Positions 50,502-59,665 are shown, counted from the first letter of the stretch. The stretch: DNA of 64,000 bases from Pseudomonadota bacterium (GCA_023404095.1 JAEYDD010000056.1:21558-85557), one strand, 5' to 3'. The notes: generated by a model from the sequence alone, not told the origin. A program made the numbers and translations.

Positions 50502-50530
50502 CAAAATGTATTATTGTGCGTAATATTTTG
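50502..50530. promoter_or_regulatory. AT-rich imperfect dyad between amidase and LysR genes
   Basis: The sequence from 50502 to 50530 (AAAATGTATTA followed shortly by TAATATTTT) is an AT-rich imperfect inverted repeat in the 115-bp gap between the divergent amidase and LysR genes. It is a candidate LysR-binding and promoter region. Confidence 0.4.
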
Positions 50531-50536
50531 CATTTC

Positions 50537-51508
50537 ATGGATCAATTCGGCATGAACCTGACGATCCGGCAACTGCGCTATGTGTGCGAAGTGGCGTCCC
50601 TCGGCAGCGTACAGGCGGCTTCGAAGGCGCTGCGCATATCCCAATCCTCCATCCTCGCAGCCATCAGCCTTGCCGAAGGGGAAATGGGCGCGCGGATATT
50701 TGAACGGCGTCCGGCCCGCGGTGTGCAGATTACGCCGGCCGGCGAGCGTTTCGTCAGCGCTGCACGCATCATGCTCTCGGCGGCCACCGAGTTCGACCGT
50801 GCGATCGGCGACCTTGCCGATCGCGTACCGAAGGTTCTCAGGATCGGTTGCTTCGAACCCTTCGGCGCTTTGTTCATGCCGGAAATGCTTCGCATGTATG
50901 TCGAGAATGTCGGCGAGGTGGAAATCGACCTTCTCGAGGGGGACCAGGTTCAGCTTCAGGCATGGCTTGCCGAAGGGGTGATCGACCTCGCGGTTCTCTA
51001 TGATATCGGATCCATCGCCACCGGCACGATGACGAAGATATGCCGCGTGCCGGCGCATGCCGTGCTGCACGTCGACGATCCGCTGGCGAAACGGGATGCC
51101 GTCTGGCTGTCGGATATCGCCACACGCCCGTTTGTACTGCTCGACATGCCGCAGACCGCGACCTATCTGCTGACGCTGTTTGATATTCTCGCAAAGCGCC
51201 CCGAGGTCCGTTTCCACACGCGTTCCTACGAGACGGTGCGCTCCGCGGTGGCCTCCGGTTTCGGTATGTCGATCCTCAACATGCGTCCGATCGGCCGCGC
51301 GACGGCGGACGGCCACGCCATCGTGCGCAAACCAATCCTGGATGAGTTGCCGCCGCCCTCGGTCATTATCCTTGATTTGTACGGAGGTTCGAAACCGCTG
51401 TTCGTCCGCCTATTTATCGAGATCTTCAAAAGGTTCTTCCGAGAGGTGGGGCCTTCACGGTTCTCGGTGACCACAAGGGAGCGCGAGAACTCGCTTCTCT
51501 GGGGATGA
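50537..51508 (+). CDS. LysR-family transcriptional regulator
   Basis: This 323-aa protein has an HTH in LRYVCEVASLGSVQAASKAL and QSSILAAISLAEGEMGARIF, then VPKVLRIGCFEPFGALFMPE as the start of the effector domain and SAVASGFGMSILNMRP. The start at ATG 50537 is near the HTH; ATG 50552 is also possible. The upstream extension has no family match. It is divergent from the amidase and probably controls the amidase-Liv-oxidoreductase operon. It ends 18 bp before the double hairpin at 51526. Confidence 0.87.
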   Translation: MDQFGMNLTIRQLRYVCEVASLGSVQAASKALRISQSSILAAISLAEGEMGARIFERRPARGVQITPAGERFVSAARIMLSAATEFDRAIGDLADRVPKVLRIGCFEPFGALFMPEMLRMYVENVGEVEIDLLEGDQVQLQAWLAEGVIDLAVLYDIGSIATGTMTKICRVPAHAVLHVDDPLAKRDAVWLSDIATRPFVLLDMPQTATYLLTLFDILAKRPEVRFHTRSYETVRSAVASGFGMSILNMRPIGRATADGHAIVRKPILDELPPPSVIILDLYGGSKPLFVRLFIEIFKRFFREVGPSRFSVTTRERENSLLWG

Positions 51509-51525
51509 GCACGCTGGCCGTGCGC

Positions 51526-51609
51526 CCGGCAAAGCCGGATGCCACAGCGACAGGCGGTGGCATCCGCCGGTTTGCTGGCGCTGGAGCCCCGGCCACCCGG
51601 CCGGGGCTC
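51526..51609. terminator. Two consecutive strong hairpins, bidirectional terminator
   Basis: An outer, nearly perfect repeat pairs CCGGCAAAGCCGGATGCCAC (from 51526) with GTGGCATCCGCCGGTTTGCTGG-type sequence ending at 51578. Right after it, GAGCCCCGGCC (51584-51594) pairs perfectly with GGCCGGGGCTC (51599-51609) around ACCC. The block separates the LysR gene from the convergent eryI gene, 22 bp from its stop. Confidence 0.75.
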
Positions 51610-51631
51610 TGTGCGTCGCTGCGTAAGCTGG

Positions 51632-52093
51632 TTACTTTGCTGCAGCGTTGTACTTGGCATCCACCTCGTTGATCGCCTTGACGTTGCCGGCAGAACGGCC
51701 GTTTTCGTCGAAGGTCTGGGCGAGGAAGGCGTCGGCAATGGCCTTGGCGAGTTCAGGGCCGATGACCCGGGAGCCCATGGTGATGATCTGGGCGTTGTTG
51801 GAAAGTGCGGCGCGCTCGGCAGAATAGGTGTCGTGCGTCAGCGCGGCCCGGATGCCCGGCACCTTGTTGGCGGCGATGCAGACACCGATGCCGGTGCCGC
51901 AGACGAGGATGGCGCGGTCGTATTCGCCAGCGATGACGGCGGAGCCGACACGGTCGGAGAGGCTGGCGTAGAAAGCGTCCGGGCCGGCGTCGGTGCGCGA
52001 GACTTCGTGCACGTCGTGGCGGTCCTTGAGGTGATCGGCGAGTACCTTTGCGAGGCCTTCGCCCGCGCTGTCACCGGCTATTGCGAGTTTCAT
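51632..52093 (-). CDS. eryI: D-erythrose-4-phosphate isomerase, RpiB family (EryI)
   Basis: This 153-aa protein belongs to the RpiB/LacAB family: MKLAIAGDSAGEGLAKVLAD, the catalytic Cys in ILVCGTGIGVCIAANK, and His in IRAALTHDTYSAERA. In Brucella the ery-linked RpiB (EryI) turns D-erythrulose-4-phosphate into D-erythrose-4-phosphate. Linkage to eryH, eryC, eryB and eryA supports that function here instead of ribose-5-phosphate isomerisation. The start is the ATG of MKLAIAG; GGAGATC lies just upstream. It ends the leftward ery operon at the double hairpin. Confidence 0.9.
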   Translation of the reverse strand: MKLAIAGDSAGEGLAKVLADHLKDRHDVHEVSRTDAGPDAFYASLSDRVGSAVIAGEYDRAILVCGTGIGVCIAANKVPGIRAALTHDTYSAERAALSNNAQIITMGSRVIGPELAKAIADAFLAQTFDENGRSAGNVKAINEVDAKYNAAAK

Positions 52094-52106
52094 GGGAGAT
52101 CTCCTT

Positions 52107-52877
52107 TCAGATCTTTGCGGCGCAACGCGCCAGGATGTCGAGATAGCCTTCAACCTTCCAGGCTGAGCGGCCGATGAAGAGCCCGTCGATGTTCGGGCAG
52201 GCGATCAGTTCCTCGCAGTTCTGCGGGTTTACCGAACCGCCGTAGAGGCAGGGGATGCGGCGGCCGAGCACATCTTCCGCCACCTCGGCGATCTCGGCAT
52301 GGCGGGCGTCGGCATAGTCGGCGGTCGCCGGGATACCCTTTTCGCCAATCGCCCAGACGGGCTCGTAGGCAAGCAGGATCTCGGCCTGCTTCTGTGCCCC
52401 CTCGAGCTTGGCGAGCGCACCGCGCACCTGTTTGGCCAGCACCTCGGCCGCGTTGCCGCTCTCGCGGTCGGCAAGGGTCTCGCCGATGCAGATCAGAGGC
52501 ACCAGGCTGTGGCGCACGGCTGCTTCCGTCTTGAGCCCGACCGTCTCGTCGGTCTCGCCGAAATGCTCGCGGCGCTCGGAATGGCCGAGCTCGACGAGAT
52601 CGAGGTTGCAGTCCTTCAGCATGACCGGGGAGATCTCGCCGGTCCAGGCGCCCTCGTCTGCCCAATGCATGTTCTGTGCGCCGACCTTGACGGAGGTGGC
52701 GGACAGCATCGCCTTGACTTCGCGCACGGCGGTAAACGGGGGGATGACGAAGCGCTGAATGCGGGTGTCGCGGCCGCCGTCGGCCGCTTTCAGGCCTTCG
52801 GCGAAGACTTTCGCCTCCGCCAGCGTCTTGTTCATCTTCCAGCTCGTACCGACCCAGAACGTCCGGCTTTGGCTCAT
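52107..52877 (-). CDS. eryH: Triose-phosphate isomerase-like tetrulose-phosphate isomerase (EryH/TpiA2)
   Basis: This 256-aa TIM barrel has the catalytic Lys in VGTSWKMNKTLAEAK, His in VELGHSERREHFGETDE, Glu in LLAYEPVWAIGEKG, and the phosphate loop LYGGSVNPQNCEEL. In Brucella the homologous EryH isomerises D-3-tetrulose-4-phosphate. The start is the ATG of MSQSRTFWV, overlapping the deoR stop as ATGA; a longer frame would cover deoR. eryI follows after 13 bp. Confidence 0.9.
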   Translation of the reverse strand: MSQSRTFWVGTSWKMNKTLAEAKVFAEGLKAADGGRDTRIQRFVIPPFTAVREVKAMLSATSVKVGAQNMHWADEGAWTGEISPVMLKDCNLDLVELGHSERREHFGETDETVGLKTEAAVRHSLVPLICIGETLADRESGNAAEVLAKQVRGALAKLEGAQKQAEILLAYEPVWAIGEKGIPATADYADARHAEIAEVAEDVLGRRIPCLYGGSVNPQNCEELIACPNIDGLFIGRSAWKVEGYLDILARCAAKI

Positions 52878-53656
52878 GTCGTAATCTCCCTTGCGATCCT
52901 GACCGCCGTTCCGCCGCCAAGTTCGGCGGCGGTTTCGGGGGGCAGGGGTTTGTCGGATATGATCGTGTCGAATTCGGTGAGATCGGCAAGCACATGCAGC
53001 GCCGTGTGGCCGAAGCGGCGGCTGTTGATCACGAGGCACTTCTGGCTGCTCGCGGCCATCATCGCCTGCTTGGAGCGCACCACCGCCTCGTCCATGTGAT
53101 AGGCGAGCCGGCCAGATGCGGCCGGCGCGGAGATGAAGGCGATGTCGGCGCGCAGCCGCGACAGCGCCGCATCCGTGACGATGCCGAAGTAGGCGTTGAA
53201 CTTGGCAGAATAGATGCCGCCCGTACCCATCAGCGTCACGCCCGATATGGCCCGGGCGCGCTCCATGATCGCGGCGTTGTTGGTGATGATGGTGATCGGC
53301 TTCTTTTCGCAGAGAACGTCGCCGAGCACAGACGCCATCGAGCCGTCGTTGATCATCACGGTCATGCCGGGCTCGACCAGGCTTGCGGCGGTTTCCGCCA
53401 GCGCGCGCTTGACGCCGGATTCCTGCAACTCGCGAAACCGGAAATCACTTTCGAACTGCGTGCCGGCATCGATGGTGGCGCCGCCGCGCACTTTGCGCAG
53501 TACGCCCGCACGTTCGAGATCGTCGAGATCGCGATGAATGGTCATCTTGGAGACGCCGAAGCGCGCCGCGATGTCGTCGAGTTCGACGGCCCGGCTCTCG
53601 ACCAGAAGATTGATGATCTCCTGCCTGCGCTCTTCCCGTTTCACCGCGTTCTCCAT
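52874..53656 (-). CDS. DeoR-family transcriptional regulator of the ery locus
   Basis: This 260-aa protein has the DeoR HTH (RRQEIINLLVESRAVELDDI, ARFGVSKMTIHRDLDDLERA, GVLRKVRGGATID) and a C-terminal sugar-phosphate sensor domain. It is coupled to eryH by a 4-bp overlap and lies 72 bp after eryD. A DeoR gene next to eryD is known from rhizobial erythritol loci. Its targets may be the divergent promoter region at 58887-59665. Confidence 0.88.
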   Translation of the reverse strand: MENAVKREERRQEIINLLVESRAVELDDIAARFGVSKMTIHRDLDDLERAGVLRKVRGGATIDAGTQFESDFRFRELQESGVKRALAETAASLVEPGMTVMINDGSMASVLGDVLCEKKPITIITNNAAIMERARAISGVTLMGTGGIYSAKFNAYFGIVTDAALSRLRADIAFISAPAASGRLAYHMDEAVVRSKQAMMAASSQKCLVINSRRFGHTALHVLADLTEFDTIISDKPLPPETAAELGGGTAVRIAREITT

Positions 53657-53728
53657 GTTACGCCGCGGCCGGCTATAGCACTATTCCTCGAGAATTATAA
53701 CATGAATTTTGTGATTTTGTGATTTTCC

Positions 53729-54673
53729 TCACGTGGAGCTTTGCAGCAGTTGGCGCGCCGTGCGCTCGTCCGTGATCAGCCCGTGGAGCTTGTGGCTGTG
53801 CAGCACGGCGCGGATCGCCTCGGTCTTCACCGGGCCGCCCGCAATGGCGACGATCCGGTCATCGCCGGTCTCGGAGAAAGAGGCAGCGAGTGTTCTCGCC
53901 GTCACCGATGTTTCCAGGATGCGGCCCTTGCTGTCGAAGAAGTGGCCAAGCAGTTCGCCGATGCCGCCGAGGGCTGCAATCTCCTCCAGTTCGTCCGGCT
54001 GCAGCATGCCCGATTTGACGAGATGGGCCTGGTTGTCGACGGTGCCGATGCCGACGATCTTGAGGTCGGCACTGCGGGCAAGGTTGAAGACTTCGCTGAC
54101 GCCACGCTGGGAGAGAAGCACTTCGCGGTCTTCCTCGGTATTGGCGAAGAAGGGGACGGGCATCACGTAGGCTTGCGTGCCGGTCTTCTCGGCCAGGCGA
54201 TGCATGACGTCGTAGGGGTTTGCGGCATAGTTGCGGGTAAGGCCGCCGAGCAGCGAGACGAAGCGCGTCCCCCCGGCGGCGATGCGCGGCAGATGATGAA
54301 CGGCAGCCGAAAGCGTGCGGCCATGTCCGAAGCCGATGACGGACGCTTCGCCCCGTTCTATCTCGCGCCTCAGGAAATTCGCCCCTGCGTGACCGAGCGT
54401 CGTCAATGCCAGCGGATCGTCGTCGATGTCCGGCGACACCTCGCAATAGTCGAGCCCGTAACGGGTCGAAAGCTCAACCTCCAGGTTGGCGCATTCGGCG
54501 ATCTCGCCGTCGATACTGACCTTCACCACGCCATCGGCGACGGCCCGGGCGATCAGCCGATGCGCCTTGACCGAGGGAATGCCAAGCCTTTTTGCGACGG
54601 CGGACTGGGTGAACCCGCCGAGATAGTGCAGCCAGGCGGCGCGGACGGCGAGGGATTCTTCGTTGTCGGTCAT
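53729..54673 (-). CDS. eryD: SorC/DeoR-type sugar-binding transcriptional regulator (EryD)
   Basis: This 314-aa protein has an N-terminal HTH (WLHYLGGFTQSAVAKRLGIP, SVKAHRLIARAVADG) and a SorC sugar-binding domain with VIGFGHGRTLSAAVHHL, FVSLLGGLTRNYAANPYDVM and GIGTVDNQAHLVKSGML. EryD represses the ery operon in Brucella and is relieved by erythritol. The gene lies 160 bp after eryC and before the deoR gene, matching the known eryABCD order. Confidence 0.9.
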   Translation of the reverse strand: MTDNEESLAVRAAWLHYLGGFTQSAVAKRLGIPSVKAHRLIARAVADGVVKVSIDGEIAECANLEVELSTRYGLDYCEVSPDIDDDPLALTTLGHAGANFLRREIERGEASVIGFGHGRTLSAAVHHLPRIAAGGTRFVSLLGGLTRNYAANPYDVMHRLAEKTGTQAYVMPVPFFANTEEDREVLLSQRGVSEVFNLARSADLKIVGIGTVDNQAHLVKSGMLQPDELEEIAALGGIGELLGHFFDSKGRILETSVTARTLAASFSETGDDRIVAIAGGPVKTEAIRAVLHSHKLHGLITDERTARQLLQSST

Positions 54674-54833
54674 CGCGATGTCCTGTCCTGTGCTGCAACC
54701 TGAGGCGGCGAAGTCTTAGGGCATTTCCGCTTTTGTGCGAAGGTGCCCCGCCTCGTTGTTCTGACACAAATCCGCACGCAAATTTCGCCGTGCCTCCTGG
54801 CTGCAATCCCCTGTGTCTGTGGTCGTGCGGTGG

Positions 54834-55769
54834 TCAACCGAGCTTGAGATCAGACGCGCCGGTATCGATATGCGGTGCCCAGAAGGCAATGCTTTCGGCG
54901 ATCTGCGCAATGACCTGCCGGTCGTTCGGTTCGCGCTCCTTGAAGGAAAGTTCGAGGCAGATCTCGTTGTCGACTGCACCGCCCTCGGCAAAGGCCTTGA
55001 GCAACGGTTCCGGCTGAATGCGGCCCCTGGCGTTGAACTCCGCCGTAAACGGCCGATGGCCGCCCTTGTCCATCAGACTCTGCTTGATGTGGATGATCGG
55101 CGAGACCTTCGGCACCGCGCGGGCCCAGACATAGGGATCGTAATCGTCGGGATTTGCGGAGGTGACGTCGCCATGGTCGATGTCGGCCATCATCCACATG
55201 GGAATGGCCATGTTCGCCGCCGTCAGCCGATCCTGAAGCGACAGGCAGGCCTCAATCGTTTCGCCGAACTCGCGGCCGATGCTCATCGGCTCCCAGAAGA
55301 CATAGGAAAGGCCGGCAGACTTGGCATGCTCGGCGACCTCCGCCCAACAGTCGATGGCGATCTGGATCAGCGCTTCGCGGCGGGCCGGGTCGTCGTAATC
55401 CTTGTAGGTGAAGATTGCGAACTGCGTGCCGACGGAAGTGCCGCCGAGATCGCCGGTAATGTCTGCGAATGTCTTGAACCAGTCTACATAATAGCGGCGC
55501 ACATCGGCATCGGGATGGCCGAAATGGTTGAGGCGTCCGTAGGGGCCGGTCATGCCCGAAGTGACGCGCACGCCGGTGCGCTGGAGCGCCTTGTCCATCT
55601 GCCGCGTCAGCCGGCGGATCGTTGCGGCGTTCCAGCTCGGATTGATGAATTCATGCGTCAGTTGCAGATCGCGCAGCTTGAGATCGCGCGCGACGGTCTC
55701 GATGAGGTCGTCGGGATCGGCGAAACGGTTGACCAGCGGATTGGTGTTGAGCGAGAGCGTCAGCGGCAT
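54834..55769 (-). CDS. eryC: Tetrulose-4-phosphate racemase, xylose-isomerase-like (EryC)
   Basis: This 311-aa protein has an AP-endonuclease-2/xylose-isomerase-type barrel: SLNTNPLVNRFADPDDLIET at the N-terminus, YVFWEPMSIGREFGE with a metal-binding Glu, MADIDHGDVTSANPDDYDP with Asp/His ligands, and a C-terminal EICLELSFKEREPND. Brucella EryC was first called a dehydrogenase and later shown to be a racemase of tetrulose-4-phosphate. No Rossmann motif is seen here, in agreement. The start is the ATG of MPLTLSLN; eryB ends 8 bp upstream. Confidence 0.9.
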   Translation of the reverse strand: MPLTLSLNTNPLVNRFADPDDLIETVARDLKLRDLQLTHEFINPSWNAATIRRLTRQMDKALQRTGVRVTSGMTGPYGRLNHFGHPDADVRRYYVDWFKTFADITGDLGGTSVGTQFAIFTYKDYDDPARREALIQIAIDCWAEVAEHAKSAGLSYVFWEPMSIGREFGETIEACLSLQDRLTAANMAIPMWMMADIDHGDVTSANPDDYDPYVWARAVPKVSPIIHIKQSLMDKGGHRPFTAEFNARGRIQPEPLLKAFAEGGAVDNEICLELSFKEREPNDRQVIAQIAESIAFWAPHIDTGASDLKLG

Positions 55770-55777
55770 GGTCGTCC

Positions 55778-57289
55778 TCAGGCAGCGGCAAGGCGGGCGG
55801 AATTGAACCAGTCGGCGAAGGCCGCGCGCTCGGCTTCCGTCAGGTGCAGGTAGTGTTTCGTGCGGCGGTAGAGGATGTCGTCGGCCGTCTGCGCCCATTC
55901 GTGGGCTGCAAGATAGCGGGCTTCCGCCTCGTAGAACTGGCCGCCGAAATGCCGGCCGAGGCCTTCAAGGCTGGTGGCGCCGGCAACGACGGCCTTCGTG
56001 CGCGTGCCGTAGAGGCGGCCGTAATGATGCACCAGCTTGCGCGTCATCCAGGGATAGGTGTCGCGCAAGCTGTTGGCGAAGGTCTCGTAGTCGGCGTTGG
56101 GCATTTCGCCGCCCGGCAGCGGAGCCTTTTCCGTCCAGTCGCCGCCCATGTTCGGAAAGACGTGCTTGAGGCGCTGCATGCCGCGTTCGGCAAGCTCGCG
56201 GAAGGTGGTGATCTTGCCGCCGAAGACGTTGAGCAGCGGTGCGCCGCCGGTTTCGTCAAGGTCGAAGACGTAGTCGCGAGTAACGGCGGAGGGATTGCCC
56301 TTGCCGTCGTCGAACAGCGGGCGCACGCCGGAGAAGGAATGCAGCACGTCCTGGCGGCGCAGCTTCTCCTTGAAGTAGCGGTTGACCGCCTTCAGCAGGT
56401 AGTCGATTTCGCCCTCATCTGCAGAGACATCCTCGGCACGACCTTCATAGGCAATATCAGTAGTGCCGATCAGCGCCTTGTCGCCCTCATAGGGGTTGAT
56501 GAAGATGACGCGCTTGTCGTGGTTCTGTACCAGATAGGCATTCGCGCCCGCCCAGAACTTCGGCACGATGATGTGGCTGCCCTTGACGAGGCGCACATTG
56601 CGCGTGGAGTTGGAGCCGGCAACGCGGTTGATGACGTCGGACACCCAAGGGCCGGCACAATTGACGACGCATTTGGCACGGAAGGCGCGGGTTTCGCCGG
56701 TCACGCTGTTCTTCGTCATGACGGTCCAGGCGCCGTTTTCGCGGCGGGCGGAGACGGCGGGCGAGCGCGTGAGCACCAAGGCGCCCTTTTCGGCGGCGCC
56801 GATCGCGTTCAGCGTCACGAGACGGGCGTCGTCTACCCAGCAGTCGGAATATTCGAAGCCGCGCGTATACTGGTCAAGGATCGGCGTGCCCTCGGGGTCG
56901 CGCGTGAGGTCCAGGGTGCGCGTGCCGGGCAGCTTCTTGCGTCCGCCGAGATGGTCGTAAAGGAACAGGCCGAGGCGGACGAGCCAGGCGGGACGATCCT
57001 CAGGGCTGTGCGGCAGCACGAAGCGCATCGGCCAGATGATGTGCGGGGCGGCATTCAGCAACACCTCGCGCTCGATCAGCGCCTCGCGCACCAGGCGGAA
57101 TTCGTAGTATTCGAGATAGCGCAGACCGCCGTGCACCAGCTTGCCGGAGCGCGACGATGTGCCCTCGGCAAGGTCGTCCTTCTCGCAGAGCACGACTTTC
57201 AGTCCGCGTCCCGCCGCGTCGCGGGCAATGCCGGCGCCGTTGATGCCGCCGCCGATCACGAAGAGGTCGATAGGTTCGGGCTCGTTCAT
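55778..57289 (-). CDS. eryB: Erythritol-4-phosphate dehydrogenase, GlpD family (EryB)
   Basis: This 503-aa FAD enzyme has the GlpD signature: LFVIGGGINGAGIARDAAGR, CEKDDLAEGTSSRSGKLVHG, GLRYLEYYEFRLVREAL, VNCAGPWVSDVINRVAG and GTTDIAYEGRAEDVSADEGE. EryB oxidises L-erythritol-4-phosphate to L-3-tetrulose-4-phosphate. The start is the ATG preceded by AAGGAG six bases upstream (57289); an ATG 21 bp earlier is less well placed. eryA precedes it by 46 bp. Confidence 0.9.
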   Translation of the reverse strand: MNEPEPIDLFVIGGGINGAGIARDAAGRGLKVVLCEKDDLAEGTSSRSGKLVHGGLRYLEYYEFRLVREALIEREVLLNAAPHIIWPMRFVLPHSPEDRPAWLVRLGLFLYDHLGGRKKLPGTRTLDLTRDPEGTPILDQYTRGFEYSDCWVDDARLVTLNAIGAAEKGALVLTRSPAVSARRENGAWTVMTKNSVTGETRAFRAKCVVNCAGPWVSDVINRVAGSNSTRNVRLVKGSHIIVPKFWAGANAYLVQNHDKRVIFINPYEGDKALIGTTDIAYEGRAEDVSADEGEIDYLLKAVNRYFKEKLRRQDVLHSFSGVRPLFDDGKGNPSAVTRDYVFDLDETGGAPLLNVFGGKITTFRELAERGMQRLKHVFPNMGGDWTEKAPLPGGEMPNADYETFANSLRDTYPWMTRKLVHHYGRLYGTRTKAVVAGATSLEGLGRHFGGQFYEAEARYLAAHEWAQTADDILYRRTKHYLHLTEAERAAFADWFNSARLAAA

Positions 57290-57335
57290 CTCAATCTCCT
57301 TCGACGCCACCTGCGGGGCGGCGCAAACGTGTTCT

Positions 57336-58886
57336 TCAGCGTGCGGCCAGGATGTCCCAGGCGGGCGCGATCCCCCGGCGCACGTCCGAATAGGCGGAAA
57401 ACAGGCGCGTCATGCGCTCCGTATCTTCAGGTTTCGGCCGCTCGGCTGCGCCAAGCTCCGGCGTCACCCAATCGGCGATGCAGTCGTCCATCGTGTGGTA
57501 GGCGCCGATGGCGACGGCGGCCATCATCGAGGCGCCGGCAGCACCCGCCTCCTCGCGCGTGCTGACGCGGACGGGTGCGCCGAGTGCGGCGCCAAGCGTA
57601 GCCCGCAGCGAGGCGGAGCGTGCGGCACCGCCGCTCACGCGCAGTTCCGACGGCAGGGCGCCCATCGCGGCATAGCAGTCGCGCGTCGCCATGCCGAGGC
57701 CCTCGACGACGGCGCGAACGAGGTCCGGATAGCGATGGCGACTGGAAAGGCCGGTGAAATTGGCGCGGGCGCGGGCGTTGACGAAAGGACCACGCTCGCC
57801 GGCCTCGGAAATGTAGGGGTGGTAGAGGATGTTGCCGGGCCTGCTCATGGCAAACCATTGGTCGACGCGGCTGATCATGTCGTTCAGCCCGACGGGGACG
57901 CCGAACTCGCCGAGCAGGTCGGCGCCAAGCTGGAGCAGCCAGTCGAGGTTGATCGTCGCGCCCATGTTGGTCTGCACCTGGGTGACGATGCCAGGAATCG
58001 GCAGCGCAATGACATAGCCGGTGCGCTCCGTGTTCAACACCACGTCGGAGACGGCTTTCGCCTGCAGATGCACGCCCGTCGAACCGATGGCGGAGCAGGC
58101 GGCGTTGCGACCTTCGCTGCGCACGCCTGCGCCGAGCGCCGTCATGCACATGTCGACATAGCCGAGGCAGACGGGCGTGCCGGCCTTGAGGCCCGAGGCG
58201 GCGGCCGCCTCCGCCGTCAGCGGATGGACTGTTTCCGTGCCTTCAATCACCTCCGGCAGCAGGTTGCGGCGGTGGGTGAGGCCGAGCGCGGCAAGCACGT
58301 CGCTGTCATAGTCGCGGGTGCGGAAATTGCCGAAGGTGAAGCTCACTTCCGAAGGGTCGGTGGCGCGGATGCCGGTCAGGTTCAGATAGAGCCAGTCCTT
58401 GCAGTGCATCGCCGTTTCGGCGCCGGCGAGAAGCTCCGGGAAATACCGATCCATATGGGCCAGCTGCGTGCCCTGCTGGCAGGTGTTGAGGCCGGTGCCG
58501 GTCGCTGCGAACCGTGCACTGTCGACGTCAGAGGCGGCGAGGCGTTCGACGGTCGGCGCCGCGCGGGCGTCGAGCCAGAGCCAGGCATCGCCCACCGGCC
58601 GGTTTCCAGCGCCGACGAGCCAGGTGCCATCGCCCTGGGCGGTAACGGCAATGGCGGCGGTGCGATCGGCGAGGCGCTCGACCTTCTCGGCGAGCCCGCG
58701 CAAGGCGCGCGTGCAGTCGAGCCAGGTCTGGTCCAGCGATTGGGTGACGGACCCATTTTCTCCCGATTGGTATGTGTTGCGCACGGAGGCGCTGGCGATC
58801 TGGCGGCCGGAAAGGGTGAAGGCCACGGCCTTCATGACGGACGTGCCGGCATCGATGCCGATGATGAGGTCTGCGGCCTCAGCCAT
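57336..58886 (-). CDS. eryA: Erythritol kinase, FGGY family (EryA)
   Basis: This 516-aa kinase has the N-terminal phosphate-binding IIGIDAGTSVMKAVAFTLSG, WLWLDARAAPTVERL, DKLD-like CKDWLYLNLTGI, and the C-terminal FGGY-type ELRVSGGAARSASLRATLGA. EryA phosphorylates erythritol to L-erythritol-4-phosphate, the first catabolic step. It is the first gene of the leftward operon, reading out from the 779-bp control region shared with the importer genes. Confidence 0.9.
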   Translation of the reverse strand: MAEAADLIIGIDAGTSVMKAVAFTLSGRQIASASVRNTYQSGENGSVTQSLDQTWLDCTRALRGLAEKVERLADRTAAIAVTAQGDGTWLVGAGNRPVGDAWLWLDARAAPTVERLAASDVDSARFAATGTGLNTCQQGTQLAHMDRYFPELLAGAETAMHCKDWLYLNLTGIRATDPSEVSFTFGNFRTRDYDSDVLAALGLTHRRNLLPEVIEGTETVHPLTAEAAAASGLKAGTPVCLGYVDMCMTALGAGVRSEGRNAACSAIGSTGVHLQAKAVSDVVLNTERTGYVIALPIPGIVTQVQTNMGATINLDWLLQLGADLLGEFGVPVGLNDMISRVDQWFAMSRPGNILYHPYISEAGERGPFVNARARANFTGLSSRHRYPDLVRAVVEGLGMATRDCYAAMGALPSELRVSGGAARSASLRATLGAALGAPVRVSTREEAGAAGASMMAAVAIGAYHTMDDCIADWVTPELGAAERPKPEDTERMTRLFSAYSDVRRGIAPAWDILAAR

Positions 58887-59665
58887 GGCGCGAACCTGCG
58901 GCTCCCGCGAACGCTTTCGTCACTTCGCCCTTCTCGAAACAGAGCATTGGATCCTCCCGATCGTCTCTTCGGCAAAGCTGATTGGCTCCGGGGCGGGCGT
59001 CCCGCCGGCCAGACGGAGCCATCATAAACCTCCCGAACGTCATCCGAGAACATAACACAAAGTTATCGTGTGTCTCGAAAAAATTTTCGCACCAAGAATT
59101 TTTTTTCAGGTATGATGGAAGACATAGCGGGCAATGAGGGAGAGCAGTTGTGCCGTGCCGAATGAGGCTTGCTCTTGGGGCCTGTAGGTCACATCGAGGG
59201 AGATGTGGAGCGTCGATGAACCCTTTCTCCTGATTTTTTATCATGTTAATCAGTATCTTGAGCGGGTTTCTCCGTCGTCCTTCCGGCGGAGCCTGCCGAG
59301 ATAGGCGTGAGCCGTTCGGTCGGCTCCTTTTCTCTCCTTCGTTGCGAAATTGTGATGGAGGGAGAAGGTCGGGCGATCGGTTCGCCGAAAAAGATCCATT
59401 GACAGGCTGCGATAATTTAACATACATAATGCGACATATAACACGCAAATATCGCAATTGCGAAGAAGTGTGCAATGCAGCGCAAGGCAGGTGAGGAGAT
59501 CTGGCCGGCGCCGTTCATGGGGAGGACATCATGATATGTTCTGTTTGGAAGCCGTTAATGACGGGCGATCGCGCCGCAGGTCGTTCTTTCGGCAAATTCC
59601 GGCCGCCATCTCTCCATGCGCGTTCCCGCTGAAGCTTCCATCATCCAAATGCAAGGCCAACCGAC
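58887..59665. promoter_or_regulatory. Divergent ery control region
   Basis: This is 779 bp without a credible gene, AT-rich in places. Near eryA there are dyads ATAAC-ACAAA-GTTAT (59052-59066) and CGAAAA-AA-TTTTCG (59076-59089), then an 8-T run. Near the importer side are a TTGACA at 59399-59404, a CATAAT 20 bp downstream, the inverted repeat TGCGATA (59408-59414)/TATCGCA (59450-59456), and the perfect palindrome CGCAATTGCG (59453-59462). EryD and the DeoR protein are the likely binders. Confidence 0.6.
59408..59462. promoter_or_regulatory. Inverted repeats downstream of a -35-like box, candidate EryD/DeoR operator
   Basis: TGCGATA and TATCGCA are 7-bp inverted arms 35 bp apart, and CGCAATTGCG is a 10-bp perfect palindrome overlapping the second arm. 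They straddle the -10-like region of a possible promoter for the DUF2291-eryEFG unit, a position suited to repression. Confidence 0.45.

Noticed and set aside
55844..59027. Plus-strand readings of 573 and 628 codons opposite eryB and eryA
   Set aside because: They are antisense shadows. EryB and EryA have complete family signatures on the minus strand.
59143..59665. Several short frames inside the divergent ery control region
   Set aside because: None has a credible start, length or motif. The region is better explained as regulatory DNA.
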